Assembly: GCF_023822065.1 (NCBI RefSeq)
Contig: NZ_CP084930.1
Location: 2,434,001-2,498,000 of the forward strand
DNA length: 64,000 bases
Source of the DNA: Sphingomonas morindae
Lineage (GTDB): Bacteria; Pseudomonadota; Alphaproteobacteria; Sphingomonadales; Sphingomonadaceae
Reading direction: 5' to 3'
In this document: piece after piece, positions 54,016 through 63,528 of the stretch
Position numbering within the stretch: position 1 is the first letter of the stretch
Layout of the letters: each line of letters opens with the position of its first letter
The notes under the pieces: model-generated
Databases searched by the model: none
Seen by the model: the letters and a program-made list of their open reading frames with translations, nothing else
Told to the model about the DNA's origin: nothing
Program-made: the position numbers and the translations under genes

Positions 54016-56492
54016 GCCTCGCCTGGCGGCTGGCCCGGCGCGATCTGCGCGCCGCCGGGCGCGGGCTGTGGCTGCTCGCTTTGTGCCTCTTCCTCGGCAC
54101 CGCCGCGCTGGCCGGCATCGGCAGCCTTTCCGCGAGCATCGAGGCCGCGCTCACCGCCGAGAGCCGGGCCATGCTGGGCGGCGACCTCGAGCTGCGCGTC
54201 TCGCAACGGCGCGCGACGGTGGAGGAGGGCGCGGCCTTCGCCGCGCGTGGCCGGGTTTCGGAAAGCATCGGCCTGCGCGCCATGCTGGGCCGGCCGGGCG
54301 GCGACTCCGTGCTGGCCAGCCTGCGCGCGGTGGATGGCGGCTGGCCGCTGGTGGGCGAGGCGCGGTTCGCGGGGCGGCGGCCGGGGCCGGACGAGGTGGC
54401 GGTGGCGCCCGCGCTGGCCGATCGGCTGGGGCTGCGGCTGGGCGATACGGTGGCGCTGGGCGCGGCGCGGCTGCGGCTGGTGGGGCTGATCCTTGACGCG
54501 CCCGATCGGCTGGGCGAGTTCGCCGGCTTCGGCCTGCCCGCGATGATCGATCTGCGCACCCTGGATCGCACCGCGCTGATCCAGCCCGGCAGCCTCTATG
54601 AAAGCCGCTACCGGCTGCTGCTGCCGCCCGGCGCCGATGCGGCGGCGATCGGCAAGGCGCTGGTGGCGCGGGCGCCGAGCGGCGGCTGGACGGCGCGCAC
54701 CCCCGCCGACGCCGCCGCCACGCTCCGCCGCACCATCGCCGAGCTGGGCCAGTTCCTGCTGCTGATCGGGCTCGCCGCGCTGGCGATCGGCGGGGTTGGC
54801 GTGGGCAGCGGCGTTTCCGCCTATCTCGCCGAGAAGACGCGCATGGTGGCGATGCTCAAGGTGCTGGGCGCGCGCGCATCGACGATCGCGCAGCTGTTCC
54901 TGATCGAGCTTGGCCTGGTCGCGCTGGGCGGGATCGGCGCCGGGCTGGCGGCGGGCGCGGCGCTGCCACTGCTGGTGGCGCGGTTGGCGGGCGCGGCGTT
55001 GCCGATTGCGCCCCGGCTCGGCCTCTATCCCGCGCCGCTGGCGGTGGCGGCGGGGCTGAGCCTGCTCGCCGCGCTGCTGTTCGCGCTGCCGGCGCTGGCG
55101 CGCGCGCGGGCGGTGCCGGCGGCGGCGCTGCTGCGCGATCAGCTGGCGCCGGCGCGGCGGCCCGGCCTGCGGCTCGCGCTGGCGATGGCCGCGACGCTGA
55201 TCGCCATCCTCGCTCTGGCGGTGGCGAGCGCCAGCGATCGCGTGCTGGCGGCCGAGTTTCTGGGGGCGACGGCGGCGCTGCTGCTGCTGCTCTGGCTGCT
55301 CGGCCTGGGGCTGCGCACGCTGCTCCGGCGGCTGCCGCGCGCGCGCCATCCGCTGGTGCGGCTGGCGCTGACCAATCTTCACCGGCCCGGCGCGCAGACC
55401 GATCGGCTGGTGGTGGCGCTGGGGCTTGGCTATGCGCTGTTCGTGGCGCTGGCGGGGATCGACACCAGCCTGTCGGCGGAGCTGGCCGGCGTCGCGCCGG
55501 CGCGCGCGCCGCGCTTCTTCGCGATCGATCTCCAGCCCGAGGATCGCGGCACGTTCCTGCGCGCGGTGCGCGGCGTGGCGCCGGGCGCGCGGATCGAGGC
55601 GGTGCCGTCGCTGCGCGGCGCGATCGTGGCGCTGAACGGCCGGCGCGTCGCGGCGATGCGGACGCTGCCCGAAGGCGCCTGGATCCTGCGCGGCGACCGC
55701 ACGCTCACCTGGTCCGCCACGGTGCCGCCGCGCAATCGGGTGGTGGCGGGGCAATGGTGGCCGGCCGGCTATCGCGGGCCGCCGCTCGTCTCGATGGAGG
55801 ATAAGGCGGCGCGGCTGCTCGGCCTCAAGGTGGGCGACACGCTCACCGTGGCGGTGCTGGGCGTCGAGGTGCCGGCGCGGATCGCCGCGTTGCGCGCGAT
55901 CGACTGGAGCGGCATGGGGCTCAATTTCGCGCTCGTCTTCTCGCCCGGCTATATCGAGGAGGCGCCGCACGCCCTGCTCGCCAGCGTCTATGCGCCGGCC
56001 GATCGCGACGGCGCGATCGGGCGGGCGGTGGCGCGCGTCCTGCCTTCGGTCACGCTGGTGCGCACCGGCGACATTCTCGGCACGATCGGCGATCTCACCC
56101 GGCGCATGGCGCTGGCGGTGCGGCTGGCGGCGGCGGTGACGGTGGCGGCCGGGCTGGCGGTGCTGACCGGCGCGATCGCCGCCTCGGCGCGCGCGCGCCG
56201 CCGCGATGCGGTGGTGCTCAAGCTGCTCGGCGGCCGCGTGCGGCAGGTGCTGGCGGTGCAGGCGCTGGAATATGGGCTGCTCGCGCTGCTGCTGGCGGCG
56301 GTGGCGCTGGCGGTGGGGCTGGGCGCGGGATGGCTGGTCGTCACCCGCGTGCTCGCGATCGGCTGGGCGCCCGACGCGCTGGTGATCGCGCGCACGCTCG
56401 CGGCGGCGATGCTCGTCACGCTGGGCGTCGGCGTGCTCGGCACCTGGCCGGTGCTGCGGGCCCGGGCCGCCGAGGGGTTGCGCAGCGGCTGA
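54012..56492 (+). CDS. ABC transporter FtsX-like permease (YbbP-like)
   Basis: 826 aa with a GTG start overlapping the ATPase stop. Two FtsX-type cores each with four helices flank a central hydrophobic region and large periplasmic domains: MacB-like ectodomains after the first helix and near residues 490-690. It is of the mechanotransmission/extraction class, predicted to remove a lipid or lipoprotein from the inner membrane. The substrate is unknown. The partner is the YbbA-like ATPase. Confidence 0.93.
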   Translation: MSLAWRLARRDLRAAGRGLWLLALCLFLGTAALAGIGSLSASIEAALTAESRAMLGGDLELRVSQRRATVEEGAAFAARGRVSESIGLRAMLGRPGGDSVLASLRAVDGGWPLVGEARFAGRRPGPDEVAVAPALADRLGLRLGDTVALGAARLRLVGLILDAPDRLGEFAGFGLPAMIDLRTLDRTALIQPGSLYESRYRLLLPPGADAAAIGKALVARAPSGGWTARTPADAAATLRRTIAELGQFLLLIGLAALAIGGVGVGSGVSAYLAEKTRMVAMLKVLGARASTIAQLFLIELGLVALGGIGAGLAAGAALPLLVARLAGAALPIAPRLGLYPAPLAVAAGLSLLAALLFALPALARARAVPAAALLRDQLAPARRPGLRLALAMAATLIAILALAVASASDRVLAAEFLGATAALLLLLWLLGLGLRTLLRRLPRARHPLVRLALTNLHRPGAQTDRLVVALGLGYALFVALAGIDTSLSAELAGVAPARAPRFFAIDLQPEDRGTFLRAVRGVAPGARIEAVPSLRGAIVALNGRRVAAMRTLPEGAWILRGDRTLTWSATVPPRNRVVAGQWWPAGYRGPPLVSMEDKAARLLGLKVGDTLTVAVLGVEVPARIAALRAIDWSGMGLNFALVFSPGYIEEAPHALLASVYAPADRDGAIGRAVARVLPSVTLVRTGDILGTIGDLTRRMALAVRLAAAVTVAAGLAVLTGAIAASARARRRDAVVLKLLGGRVRQVLAVQALEYGLLALLLAAVALAVGLGAGWLVVTRVLAIGWAPDALVIARTLAAAMLVTLGVGVLGTWPVLRARAAEGLRSG

Positions 56493-56494
56493 GT

Positions 56495-56782
56495 TCAGCC
56501 CGCGCGGCGGGTGAAGAGGCGGGCGGGCGCGAGTGCCCAGCGCGGCCGGGCGGACAGCAGCAGCGTGCAGGCGAGCGCGGCGAGGCTGAGCGCGATCGCC
56601 CAAGCGATCACCCCTTCCGCCCAGCCCCGCCGCGCCACCGCATCGGCGAGCGCGAGCGTGATCCACAGCCAGCCCCAGCGCCGCGCCGCGCCGGGCGCGC
56701 GGCGATGGCCGCGATGGCGGTGCGAATCGGCGGCGAGACAGGCGAAGCCGAGATAGGCCAGCGGCAGCAGCTCAGTCGGCAT
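56495..56782 (-). CDS. DUF3325 membrane protein
   Basis: 95 aa from the ATG at 56782; TTG at 56788 adds two residues. Three hydrophobic segments are evident, with the His-rich loop DSHRHRGH after the first. DUF3325 proteins occur with PepSY and DUF3649 proteins in iron-uptake operons. It overlaps the end of the PepSY gene by 11 nt. It is the last gene of the operon. Confidence 0.85.
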   Translation of the reverse strand: MPTELLPLAYLGFACLAADSHRHRGHRRAPGAARRWGWLWITLALADAVARRGWAEGVIAWAIALSLAALACTLLLSARPRWALAPARLFTRRAG

Positions 56783-58325
56783 GGACAAGGCTTTTCGCGG
56801 CGGCGGCGGCGGTCGTGCGCGGGCGGGGCGGACGGCGCGCGGCGGATCGGGCGACCTTGCGGCTGGCCAGCGCGAACAGCGCGGCGAAGCCGATCATCAG
56901 CCCGTCCACGCTCACGAACAGCCAGTCCCCCGCGCGCAGCGCCGGCACCAGGCCGCGGGTCGTGCAGAGCGCGCTCGCCACCGGCACCGCGCCCGCGATC
57001 ACCGCCCCCGCCGCCAGCACCTCGCGCCAGGCGCGGCGCGCCGGGCGGAGACAGGCATAGGCCGCCAGCACCGCCCAGCTGCCGAGCCAGACACGCACCT
57101 CGAGATCGGCGCGGCCGGCGAGCGCGGCGGGCAGCAGCCGGTTGGCGAGCAGATAGGCCGCCATGCTGGCCGGAAGCGCGGCCACGGTGGCGATGTTGAG
57201 CCGCTCCACCAGCGCGCGGCCCGGCCCCGGCGCCACGCGCTTGGCGGTCCAGAGCAGCAGCCCGGTGCCGACCATGGTGGTGCCCGCAAGCCCCAGCGCG
57301 AACAGCGCCCAGCGCAGCGCCGGGCCCGCGAAGCCGGCGATATGGAGGCCGAGCAGCGTGCCCGCCGTGCGCGCGGCGGGGCCGGGCGCGGGCGTCGCCG
57401 CGATCAGCCGGCCCGTGGTGCCTGAAAAGACGATCGCGCCGCCCTGCGCGTCGAACCGACCCGCCGTGGCGGCGCGCAGCGTGATGGTGGCGCCGGCGTC
57501 GCCGGGGTTGCGCACCGCCACCTGCCCGATCTCGCCACCCTGCCAAAGCGCCTCGGCGCGCGCGATCAGCGGGCCGACCGGCACCAACGGCGCCTGCGCC
57601 CCGCTGCGCGGCGCCGTCGCCTCCGGTCCGTAGAGAAGGGCGGCGAAGGCGGCGGGATCGCGGTAGTTGGCGGCGATCGGCCAGGGCATGTAGAGCGTCG
57701 CCAGCGTGATCAGCCCGGTATAGGTGATGAGCGCGTGGTAGGGCAGAGCCAGCACCGCCGAGACATTGTGCGCGTCCAGCCAGCTGCGCTGCCCCTTGCG
57801 CCAGCGCAGCGTGAAGAAATCGGCGAAGATGCGCTTGTGCGTGATGACGCCGGACAGGATCGCCGCAAACATCGCCATCGCGCACAGGCCGGCCAGCCAG
57901 CGTCCCCAGGGATAGGGCAGCTGCAGCTCGAAATGGAAACGGTAGAAAGTCTCGCCGCCATAGGTGGCGCGCGCGCGAAGCGGGGCGCCGCTGGCGGGAT
58001 CGAGCATTTCGGGCGGCCGGAAGCGGGCGGGTTGTCCGGCGCGGGGCGGCACATAGCTGTAGGCCATGGTCACCGGGCTGCGCGCGTCGGGCAGCATCAG
58101 CGTCCATTGCTCGTCATCGGGCGCGACCGCCCGCATATGATCGATCGCAGCCTGCGCGGCGCGCGCGGCGGCGACCGGACGCGCCGCGAGTTCGGGCTGC
58201 ATCCAGCGCGTGATCTCGGGACGGAAATAGCTGGCCGTGCCGGTGAGGAACATGGCGAAGAGCAGCCAGCCGGCGATCAGCCCCAGCCAGCCATGCGCCC
58301 AGGCCATGGCGCGCCGCACGCTCAC
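56772..58325 (-). CDS. PepSY-associated transmembrane protein
   Basis: 517 aa. An N-terminal HGWLGLIAGWLLFAMFLTGTASYF membrane segment, a PepSY-type periplasmic domain, and at least four more helices. It has HKRIF and DAHNVSAVLALPYHALITYTG histidines, typical of the PiuB-like proteins, which are thought to reduce or release iron from siderophores. It overlaps the DUF3649 stop (ATGA) and the DUF3325 start. Predicted Fur regulation fits the iron role. Confidence 0.92.
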   Translation of the reverse strand: MSVRRAMAWAHGWLGLIAGWLLFAMFLTGTASYFRPEITRWMQPELAARPVAAARAAQAAIDHMRAVAPDDEQWTLMLPDARSPVTMAYSYVPPRAGQPARFRPPEMLDPASGAPLRARATYGGETFYRFHFELQLPYPWGRWLAGLCAMAMFAAILSGVITHKRIFADFFTLRWRKGQRSWLDAHNVSAVLALPYHALITYTGLITLATLYMPWPIAANYRDPAAFAALLYGPEATAPRSGAQAPLVPVGPLIARAEALWQGGEIGQVAVRNPGDAGATITLRAATAGRFDAQGGAIVFSGTTGRLIAATPAPGPAARTAGTLLGLHIAGFAGPALRWALFALGLAGTTMVGTGLLLWTAKRVAPGPGRALVERLNIATVAALPASMAAYLLANRLLPAALAGRADLEVRVWLGSWAVLAAYACLRPARRAWREVLAAGAVIAGAVPVASALCTTRGLVPALRAGDWLFVSVDGLMIGFAALFALASRKVARSAARRPPRPRTTAAAAAKSLVHAD

Positions 58326-58618
58326 GGCCGCACGCCCAGCAGCCAGGCGCCGCCGCCCGCCACCAGCGCCAGCGTCCAGATCGCCGCCATCGCGCGTCGC
58401 GGCTTGGCGCTCCCCAGGACCCAGAGCAGCAGCCCGGCATAAAGCGGGAAGGCGAGCAGCATCGCCCAGATCACGGCCTCGGCGCGTGGCAGCGGTGCCA
58501 CACGCGCGGCGAGCGCGGCGAGCCCCGAAGCGGCCGCATAGCCGCCCGCCACCGCCGTGAACCAGCGCAGCGCCATCTCCGCCTTTGCCGTGGTGCCGCC
58601 CGCGATCCTGCCCGTCAT
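58322..58618 (-). CDS. DUF3649 small membrane protein
   Basis: 98 aa, three hydrophobic segments, and the typical ALRWFTAVAGGYA start of the DUF3649 iron-transporter-like group. First gene of the three-gene unit. The ATG is 41 bp downstream of a Fur-like operator. Its function is inferred only from the operon. Confidence 0.88.
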   Translation of the reverse strand: MTGRIAGGTTAKAEMALRWFTAVAGGYAAASGLAALAARVAPLPRAEAVIWAMLLAFPLYAGLLLWVLGSAKPRRAMAAIWTLALVAGGGAWLLGVRP

Positions 58619-58640
58619 GTCCCTGTCGTGCCGTGGTTCT

Positions 58641-58682
58641 GATTGCGAGCGGGCATACTGCGAGTCACTCGCACTCGCAATC
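58641..58682 (-). promoter_or_regulatory. Fur-like operator of the DUF3649-PepSY-DUF3325 operon
   Basis: TGCGAGT-C-ACTCGCA (58659-58673) is a perfect 7-1-7 inverted repeat, the layout of Fur sites. Further copies of the half-site (TTGCGAG 58643-58649, ACTCGCA 58673-58679) overlap it, as in extended Fur operators. A possible -35 TTGCGA (58680-58675), 17-nt spacer and weak -10 TATGCC (58657-58652) are buried in it, so binding would block the promoter. Confidence 0.65.
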
Positions 58683-58789
58683 GCTACCTCGCCATGGCGG
58701 ATGGCGAGAGGGCGGGCGCGTCGGCGCGCCGATCGCCAACTTCGCCTTCAAGACGCTGAACAACAACGGATTTCAGAGGTTCTGCCGGG

Positions 58790-59764
58790 ATGGACCTCGC
58801 CCTCGCTTCCGCGCCTCGCGACTCGCTCACCCCGGAGGACGCGGCGCTGGTCGCGCTGCTCCGTCATCTCGAGGCGACGGGCTATGCCTTCGTCACCCCG
58901 ACCCCGGCCACGCACCAGCGCGTCGTGGCGCGGGCGGATCGGGCGCAGGCGCGCGATCTCGCGGACGCGCTCGGCTGGTCGCTGCCCTTTGCGCGCGGCA
59001 CGCTCGATGCCACGGTGGAGGCGCTGCTCGCCCGCGCCGCCATGCTCGCGCCCGAGCCCGACGGGCGGGTGCGCGCGCGCGTCCGCGTGTCGCGGCTCGG
59101 ACACGATCTCTTCCTCCACTCGGCCTATCCGACTTTGGCCGAGGATGCGGTCTTCTTCGGGCCCGATAGCTACCGCTTCGCCGATCTGATCCGCGACGAG
59201 CTGCGCCACTGCCCGCGCACCCAGGGCGGGGTGGCGGTGGATATCGGCGCCGGCTCCGGCGTGGGCGGGCTGGTGGCGGCGCGCGCCTGCCCGGGGCTGC
59301 GGCTGCATCTGCTCGATATCAACCCCGAAGCGCTCCGCTTCGCGCGCATCAACGCCGCCGCCGCCGGCGTCGCGGCGGCGCTGCATTGCGGCGGCGACCT
59401 GGCCGGGATCGACGGCCCGATCGACATCGCGCTCGCCAACCCGCCCTACATCATGGACACGCATGCGCGCGCCTATCGCGACGGCGGCGGCATGCATGGC
59501 GGCGAGGTGGCGCTCGCCATGGCGCGCGATGCGCTCGGCCGGCTCGCGCCCGAGGGCCGGCTGATCCTCTATACGGGCAGCGCCATCGTGCGCGGCGCCG
59601 ACGCGCTGCGCGAGGCGCTGGCGGATGCGGCGGCGGCGGCCGGGGCGAGGCTGCGCTACCGCGAGATCGATCCCGATATTTTCGGCGAGGAGCTGGAAAC
59701 GCCGGCCTATGCCGATGTCGATCGGATCGCGCTGGTCGCCGCCATTTTCGAGCGCGCGGGCTGA
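58790..59764 (+). CDS. Class I SAM-dependent methyltransferase, PrmC/HemK-like
   Basis: 324 aa. An N-terminal helical domain (1-130) precedes the SAM motif AVDIGAGSGVGG and the NPPY motif (LANPPYIMDT) that marks N- or O-methyltransferases acting on amide or base nitrogen. The length and order recall PrmC, which methylates release factors, but the N-terminal domain differs, so the substrate is uncertain. It is divergent from the iron operon and ends 10 bp before the convergent kinase. Confidence 0.9.
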   Translation: MDLALASAPRDSLTPEDAALVALLRHLEATGYAFVTPTPATHQRVVARADRAQARDLADALGWSLPFARGTLDATVEALLARAAMLAPEPDGRVRARVRVSRLGHDLFLHSAYPTLAEDAVFFGPDSYRFADLIRDELRHCPRTQGGVAVDIGAGSGVGGLVAARACPGLRLHLLDINPEALRFARINAAAAGVAAALHCGGDLAGIDGPIDIALANPPYIMDTHARAYRDGGGMHGGEVALAMARDALGRLAPEGRLILYTGSAIVRGADALREALADAAAAAGARLRYREIDPDIFGEELETPAYADVDRIALVAAIFERAG

Positions 59765-59774
59765 TTCGCGCGGC

Positions 59775-61730
59775 TCAGCGCCGCACCCGCGCCAGCGCGT
59801 CCATCAGCTCATGGCCGCGAAAGGGCTTGGCGATGTGGATCACATCCTCGGGCAGCTCGTCCAGCGCCGAGACATAGCCCGTCACCAGCAGCACCGGCAG
59901 ATCGGGATGCAAGCCGCGCGCGGCCTGGATGAGATCGGCGCCGGAGCGTCCGGGCATGACGAAATCGGTGATCACGGCATCGAAGCGCGCGCCCCCGGCC
60001 AGCGCCGCCATCGCCTCGTCCACCGAGGCGACCTCCACCACCTGCTGGTTGTGCTCGCTCAGTATCTCGGCGGTGGCGCGGCGCACGCGCGGATCGTCGT
60101 CGACCAGCAGGATGCGGCCGGGGGGCAGTCGCGGCGGCTCCGCCGGCGCGCCCGCGCGCGGCGTGGTGGCGACGGCGGCGGCGGCGGAGCGGGGCAGCAC
60201 GATGCTGGCGGCGGTGCCCTGACCGGGCGCGCTGACCAGCCGCAAGGCGCCGCCGGACTGGGCGGCGAAGCCATGGACCATCGACAGGCCGAGCCCGGTG
60301 CCCTTCTCCACCGGCTTGGTGGTGAAGAAGGGATCGATCGCCTGCTTGAGCGTCGCCTCGTCCATGCCGGTGCCGGTGTCGCTCACCGTCACCCGCAGAT
60401 AATCGCCCGGCGGCAGGCCGGCGATATCCTCCTCCCCCGCCGGCTCGGCGGTGATGCGGATCGCGCCGCCCGCGGGCATGGCATCGCGTGCGTTGATGGC
60501 GAGGTTGACGATGGCAAGCTCGAGCTGGGCGGGATCGACCAGCACCGGCGGCAGCCAGTCGCGCACCTGGATATCGAGCGCGATGCTGGGCGTGAGCGAG
60601 CGCGCGATGAGATCGGACAGGCCCCGGATCAGCGCGGCGAGATCCACCGGCTCGGGCGAGAGCGTCTGGCGCCGCGAGAAGGCGAGCAGCCGGCCGAGCA
60701 GCGTCTTGGCGCGCTCGGCGCTGGCGAGCGCCGAGTCGACATAATGGAGCGCCTTGGGATCATCGATCACGCGCCGCCGCAGCAGATCGAGACCGCCCAT
60801 GATGGGCGTGAGGAGATTGTTGAAATCATGCGCCACGCCGCCGGTGAGCCGGCCCAGCGCCTCCATCCGCTGGCTTTGCAGCGCGGCCGCTTCCTGATGC
60901 TGGTAGAGCCGCATCTCGCCCACCAGCAGGCGCGCCAGCACCACGAAGAGCAGTGCGCAGGCGAGCGTGGCGAGCACCAGCAGCAGCACCGCGTTGCGGA
61001 TCGGGCGCGACAGGAGCTGCGCCGGCGTGGAGATGCGGACCGACCAGCCGCTGCTCGGCACGCGCACCCAGGTCTCGATCGGGCGCGGGCCGCGATCGGC
61101 GGCGGGCGGGCTGCCGGCGCTGGCGACCTCATGCCCCGCCTGGTCGATCAGCGCCGCGCGCCAGCCATCGGGAAGCGGCTGAAAGCGCAGCAGCCGCGCC
61201 ATCTCGCCGCTGGCGATGACCGCCGACACGACATAGCGGATCCGGCCCTCGCGAATCACCGGCGCGCGCACCGCGAAGGCCGGGCCTTGCACGCGCAGCG
61301 CGGCGATGCCGATCGTCGGCCGCCCCGTCGCCACCGCGCGGCGCAGGCTTTCCGGCTCCTCCACCGGGCCGCCCTGCCGCCCGCCCAGCGGCAGCGGCAT
61401 GTCCACCAGCCGCATGCCCTCGGGCGTCGCGATCGAGATGGTGCGCCAGGTGGGCTGATGCGCGACGATGCGGCCCGCGACGACGCGGAAGCGCGCCGCG
61501 TCGAGCGCGCCGTCCAGCGCCGGGCTCTGCGCGATCATCTGCACCGCGTGCATCGTGTCGTCGAGCCGGGATTCGACCAGCGCCGCCGCGAAGCGCGCAT
61601 CGGTCTGGGCGCGTTCCTCTACCGCCACGCGCTGGTCGCGCAGCGTGATGACGCCGAAAATCGCGCCGAGAGCGACGATCGGAAGCAAGCCGGAGGTAGC
61701 GAGCAGCGTAAGCGATCGGCGCACCGGCAA
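59775..61730 (-). CDS. Membrane hybrid histidine kinase with C-terminal receiver
   Basis: 651 aa. First membrane helix (about 7-29), a periplasmic dCache-like sensor (about 35-245) and a second helix (about 246-270). Then H301 in GGVAHDFNNLL, N-box NLAINARDAM, DTGTGMDE, GTGLGLSMVHG, and a receiver with D589 in TDFVMPGRSG. It is of the same kinase subfamily as the KaiC-linked one, but with an external sensor. It is divergent from the PiT gene with a 186-bp gap. The signal is unknown. Confidence 0.94.
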   Translation of the reverse strand: MPVRRSLTLLATSGLLPIVALGAIFGVITLRDQRVAVEERAQTDARFAAALVESRLDDTMHAVQMIAQSPALDGALDAARFRVVAGRIVAHQPTWRTISIATPEGMRLVDMPLPLGGRQGGPVEEPESLRRAVATGRPTIGIAALRVQGPAFAVRAPVIREGRIRYVVSAVIASGEMARLLRFQPLPDGWRAALIDQAGHEVASAGSPPAADRGPRPIETWVRVPSSGWSVRISTPAQLLSRPIRNAVLLLVLATLACALLFVVLARLLVGEMRLYQHQEAAALQSQRMEALGRLTGGVAHDFNNLLTPIMGGLDLLRRRVIDDPKALHYVDSALASAERAKTLLGRLLAFSRRQTLSPEPVDLAALIRGLSDLIARSLTPSIALDIQVRDWLPPVLVDPAQLELAIVNLAINARDAMPAGGAIRITAEPAGEEDIAGLPPGDYLRVTVSDTGTGMDEATLKQAIDPFFTTKPVEKGTGLGLSMVHGFAAQSGGALRLVSAPGQGTAASIVLPRSAAAAVATTPRAGAPAEPPRLPPGRILLVDDDPRVRRATAEILSEHNQQVVEVASVDEAMAALAGGARFDAVITDFVMPGRSGADLIQAARGLHPDLPVLLVTGYVSALDELPEDVIHIAKPFRGHELMDALARVRR

Positions 61731-61916
61731 TTTCGATCCCTTTTTCTTTGAGATTACTCTGAAACGCTTGGATCCGCCAGCGGCCCGGCGGGGCGAAAGG
61801 GTTCAAAACGGACCGGCCCCGCCGTCGGTGCCGCCTCTGCGCCGCTTCCGGCGGAGATCGTCTCCATCCTGTCACTCGGCCGGGTTAACCTGTTTGAAAC
61901 ATGAGGAGTTGATCGG

Positions 61917-63521
61917 ATGGCAAGCATAGCGGAAGGGGTGAGGCGAAGCGCCGCGCCCGATCTCGACAAAGGGCTCGGGCGGCCGGGCGTGTGGGGGTTC
62001 GGCCTTGCGGTGGCGGGGGCGATCGCCTTCGTGGCGTGGAGCATCTATCACGATGCCGCGCAGGCCGGCGTCCATGCCACGGCCATCCTGCCGTTCGCGA
62101 TGCTCTTCCTGGCGCTGCTCATCGCGCTCGCCTTCGAGTTCGTGAACGGGTTTCACGACACCGCCAATGCCGTGGCGACGGTGATCTACACCCATTCGCT
62201 GCCCGCGCACCTCGCCGTCGTCTGGTCGGGCTTCTTCAACTTCCTCGGCGTGCTGCTGTCGAGCGGGGCGGTGGCCTTCAGCGTGGTGTCGCTGCTGCCG
62301 GTGGAACTGATCCTCAAGGTCGGCTCCGATGCCGGCTTCGCCATGGTGTTCGCGCTGCTCTTCGCCGCGATCATCTGGAACCTCGCCACCTGGTATTGGG
62401 GCATCCCCAATTCCAGCTCGCACACGCTGGTCGGCTCGATCATCGGCGTCGGGCTGTGCAACGCGCTGCTCCACGGCCGCGCCGGCACCACGGGGGTGGA
62501 TTGGACCCAGGCACGCAGCATCGGTTATGCGCTGCTGCTCTCGCCCGCGCTGGGCTTCATCCTGTCCGCGCTGCTGTTCCTGGCGCTGCGGCTGGTGGTG
62601 CGCAACGAGGCCCTGTTCCGCGAGCCCGATCAGGCCGGCCCGCCGCCCTGGTGGATCCGCGGCCTGCTGATCTTCACCTGCACCGGCGTCAGCTTCGCGC
62701 ATGGCTCCAACGACGGCCAGAAGGGCATGGGGCTGATCATGCTGATCCTGATCGGCACGGTGCCGACCGCCTATGCGCTCAACCGCGCCGTCCCCGCGCA
62801 ATATGAGCAGCAATTCCACGCCGGCTCGCGCAGCGCCGTGGCGGCGCTGCACCAGGTGGATGGCGGCGCGGCGGCGCCGGCCGATGCGCGCGGCGTGGTC
62901 GTCGCCTATCTCGCCGACCGCAAGGCGACGCCCGCGACCGTTCCCGCGCTGGGCGTGCTGGTGCAGGAAATCGATCATCAGGTTGCGGAATACGGTTCCT
63001 TGCGGCAGGTACCGGCGGCTGCCTCTAAGAATATGCGCAACGACATGTATCTGGCCTCGGAAGCGATCAAGCACCTGACCGGCGGGGATCATCCCCGCAT
63101 CACGGGCGCCCCGGCGGGGCCGCTCGGCGCCTATAAGGGCCTGCTCGACAAGGCGACCCGCTTCATCCCGACCTGGGTCAAGATGGCGGTGGCGCTGGCG
63201 CTCGGGCTGGGCACCATGGTCGGCTGGAAGCGGATCGTCGTCACCGTGGGCGAGCGCATCGGCAAGTCGCACCTCACCTATGCGCAGGGCGCCTCGGCCG
63301 AGCTGGTGGCTATGGCGACGATCGGCCTGGCGGATGGCTTCGGCATGCCGGTGTCCACCACCCATGTCCTCTCCTCGGGCGTCGCCGGCACGATGGCGGC
63401 GAGTCGGGCGGGATTGCAGATGGCGACGGTGCGCAACCTCGTCGCCGCCTGGCTGGTGACGCTGCCGGTGGCGATGCTGCTGGCCGGCACGCTCTTCTTC
63501 CTCTTCTCGCGGCTGATCTGA
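61917..63521 (+). CDS. pit: PiT-family inorganic phosphate transporter
   Basis: 534 aa. Two signature repeats: GFHDTANAVATVIYT near the N-terminus and SFAHGSNDGQKGMG in the middle, with about ten membrane helices. A central soluble loop (about 295-395) lies in the cytoplasm between the halves. It is a low-affinity phosphate (or metal-phosphate) symporter. ATG with AGGAG. Divergent from the sensor kinase, but no Pho box was seen. Confidence 0.95.
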   Translation: MASIAEGVRRSAAPDLDKGLGRPGVWGFGLAVAGAIAFVAWSIYHDAAQAGVHATAILPFAMLFLALLIALAFEFVNGFHDTANAVATVIYTHSLPAHLAVVWSGFFNFLGVLLSSGAVAFSVVSLLPVELILKVGSDAGFAMVFALLFAAIIWNLATWYWGIPNSSSHTLVGSIIGVGLCNALLHGRAGTTGVDWTQARSIGYALLLSPALGFILSALLFLALRLVVRNEALFREPDQAGPPPWWIRGLLIFTCTGVSFAHGSNDGQKGMGLIMLILIGTVPTAYALNRAVPAQYEQQFHAGSRSAVAALHQVDGGAAAPADARGVVVAYLADRKATPATVPALGVLVQEIDHQVAEYGSLRQVPAAASKNMRNDMYLASEAIKHLTGGDHPRITGAPAGPLGAYKGLLDKATRFIPTWVKMAVALALGLGTMVGWKRIVVTVGERIGKSHLTYAQGASAELVAMATIGLADGFGMPVSTTHVLSSGVAGTMAASRAGLQMATVRNLVAAWLVTLPVAMLLAGTLFFLFSRLI

Positions 63522-63528
63522 GGGCGCT

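Noticed and set aside
53745-56666. 973-codon minus-strand open frame antisense to the ABC permease
   Set aside because: Gln/Arg/His-rich low-complexity shadow; the plus strand has a convincing FtsX permease.
61870-61916. Pho box or CtrA site before pit
   Set aside because: Only a half-site (GTTAACC) is present; no direct CTGTCAT-type repeats and no second TTAA at the right spacing.
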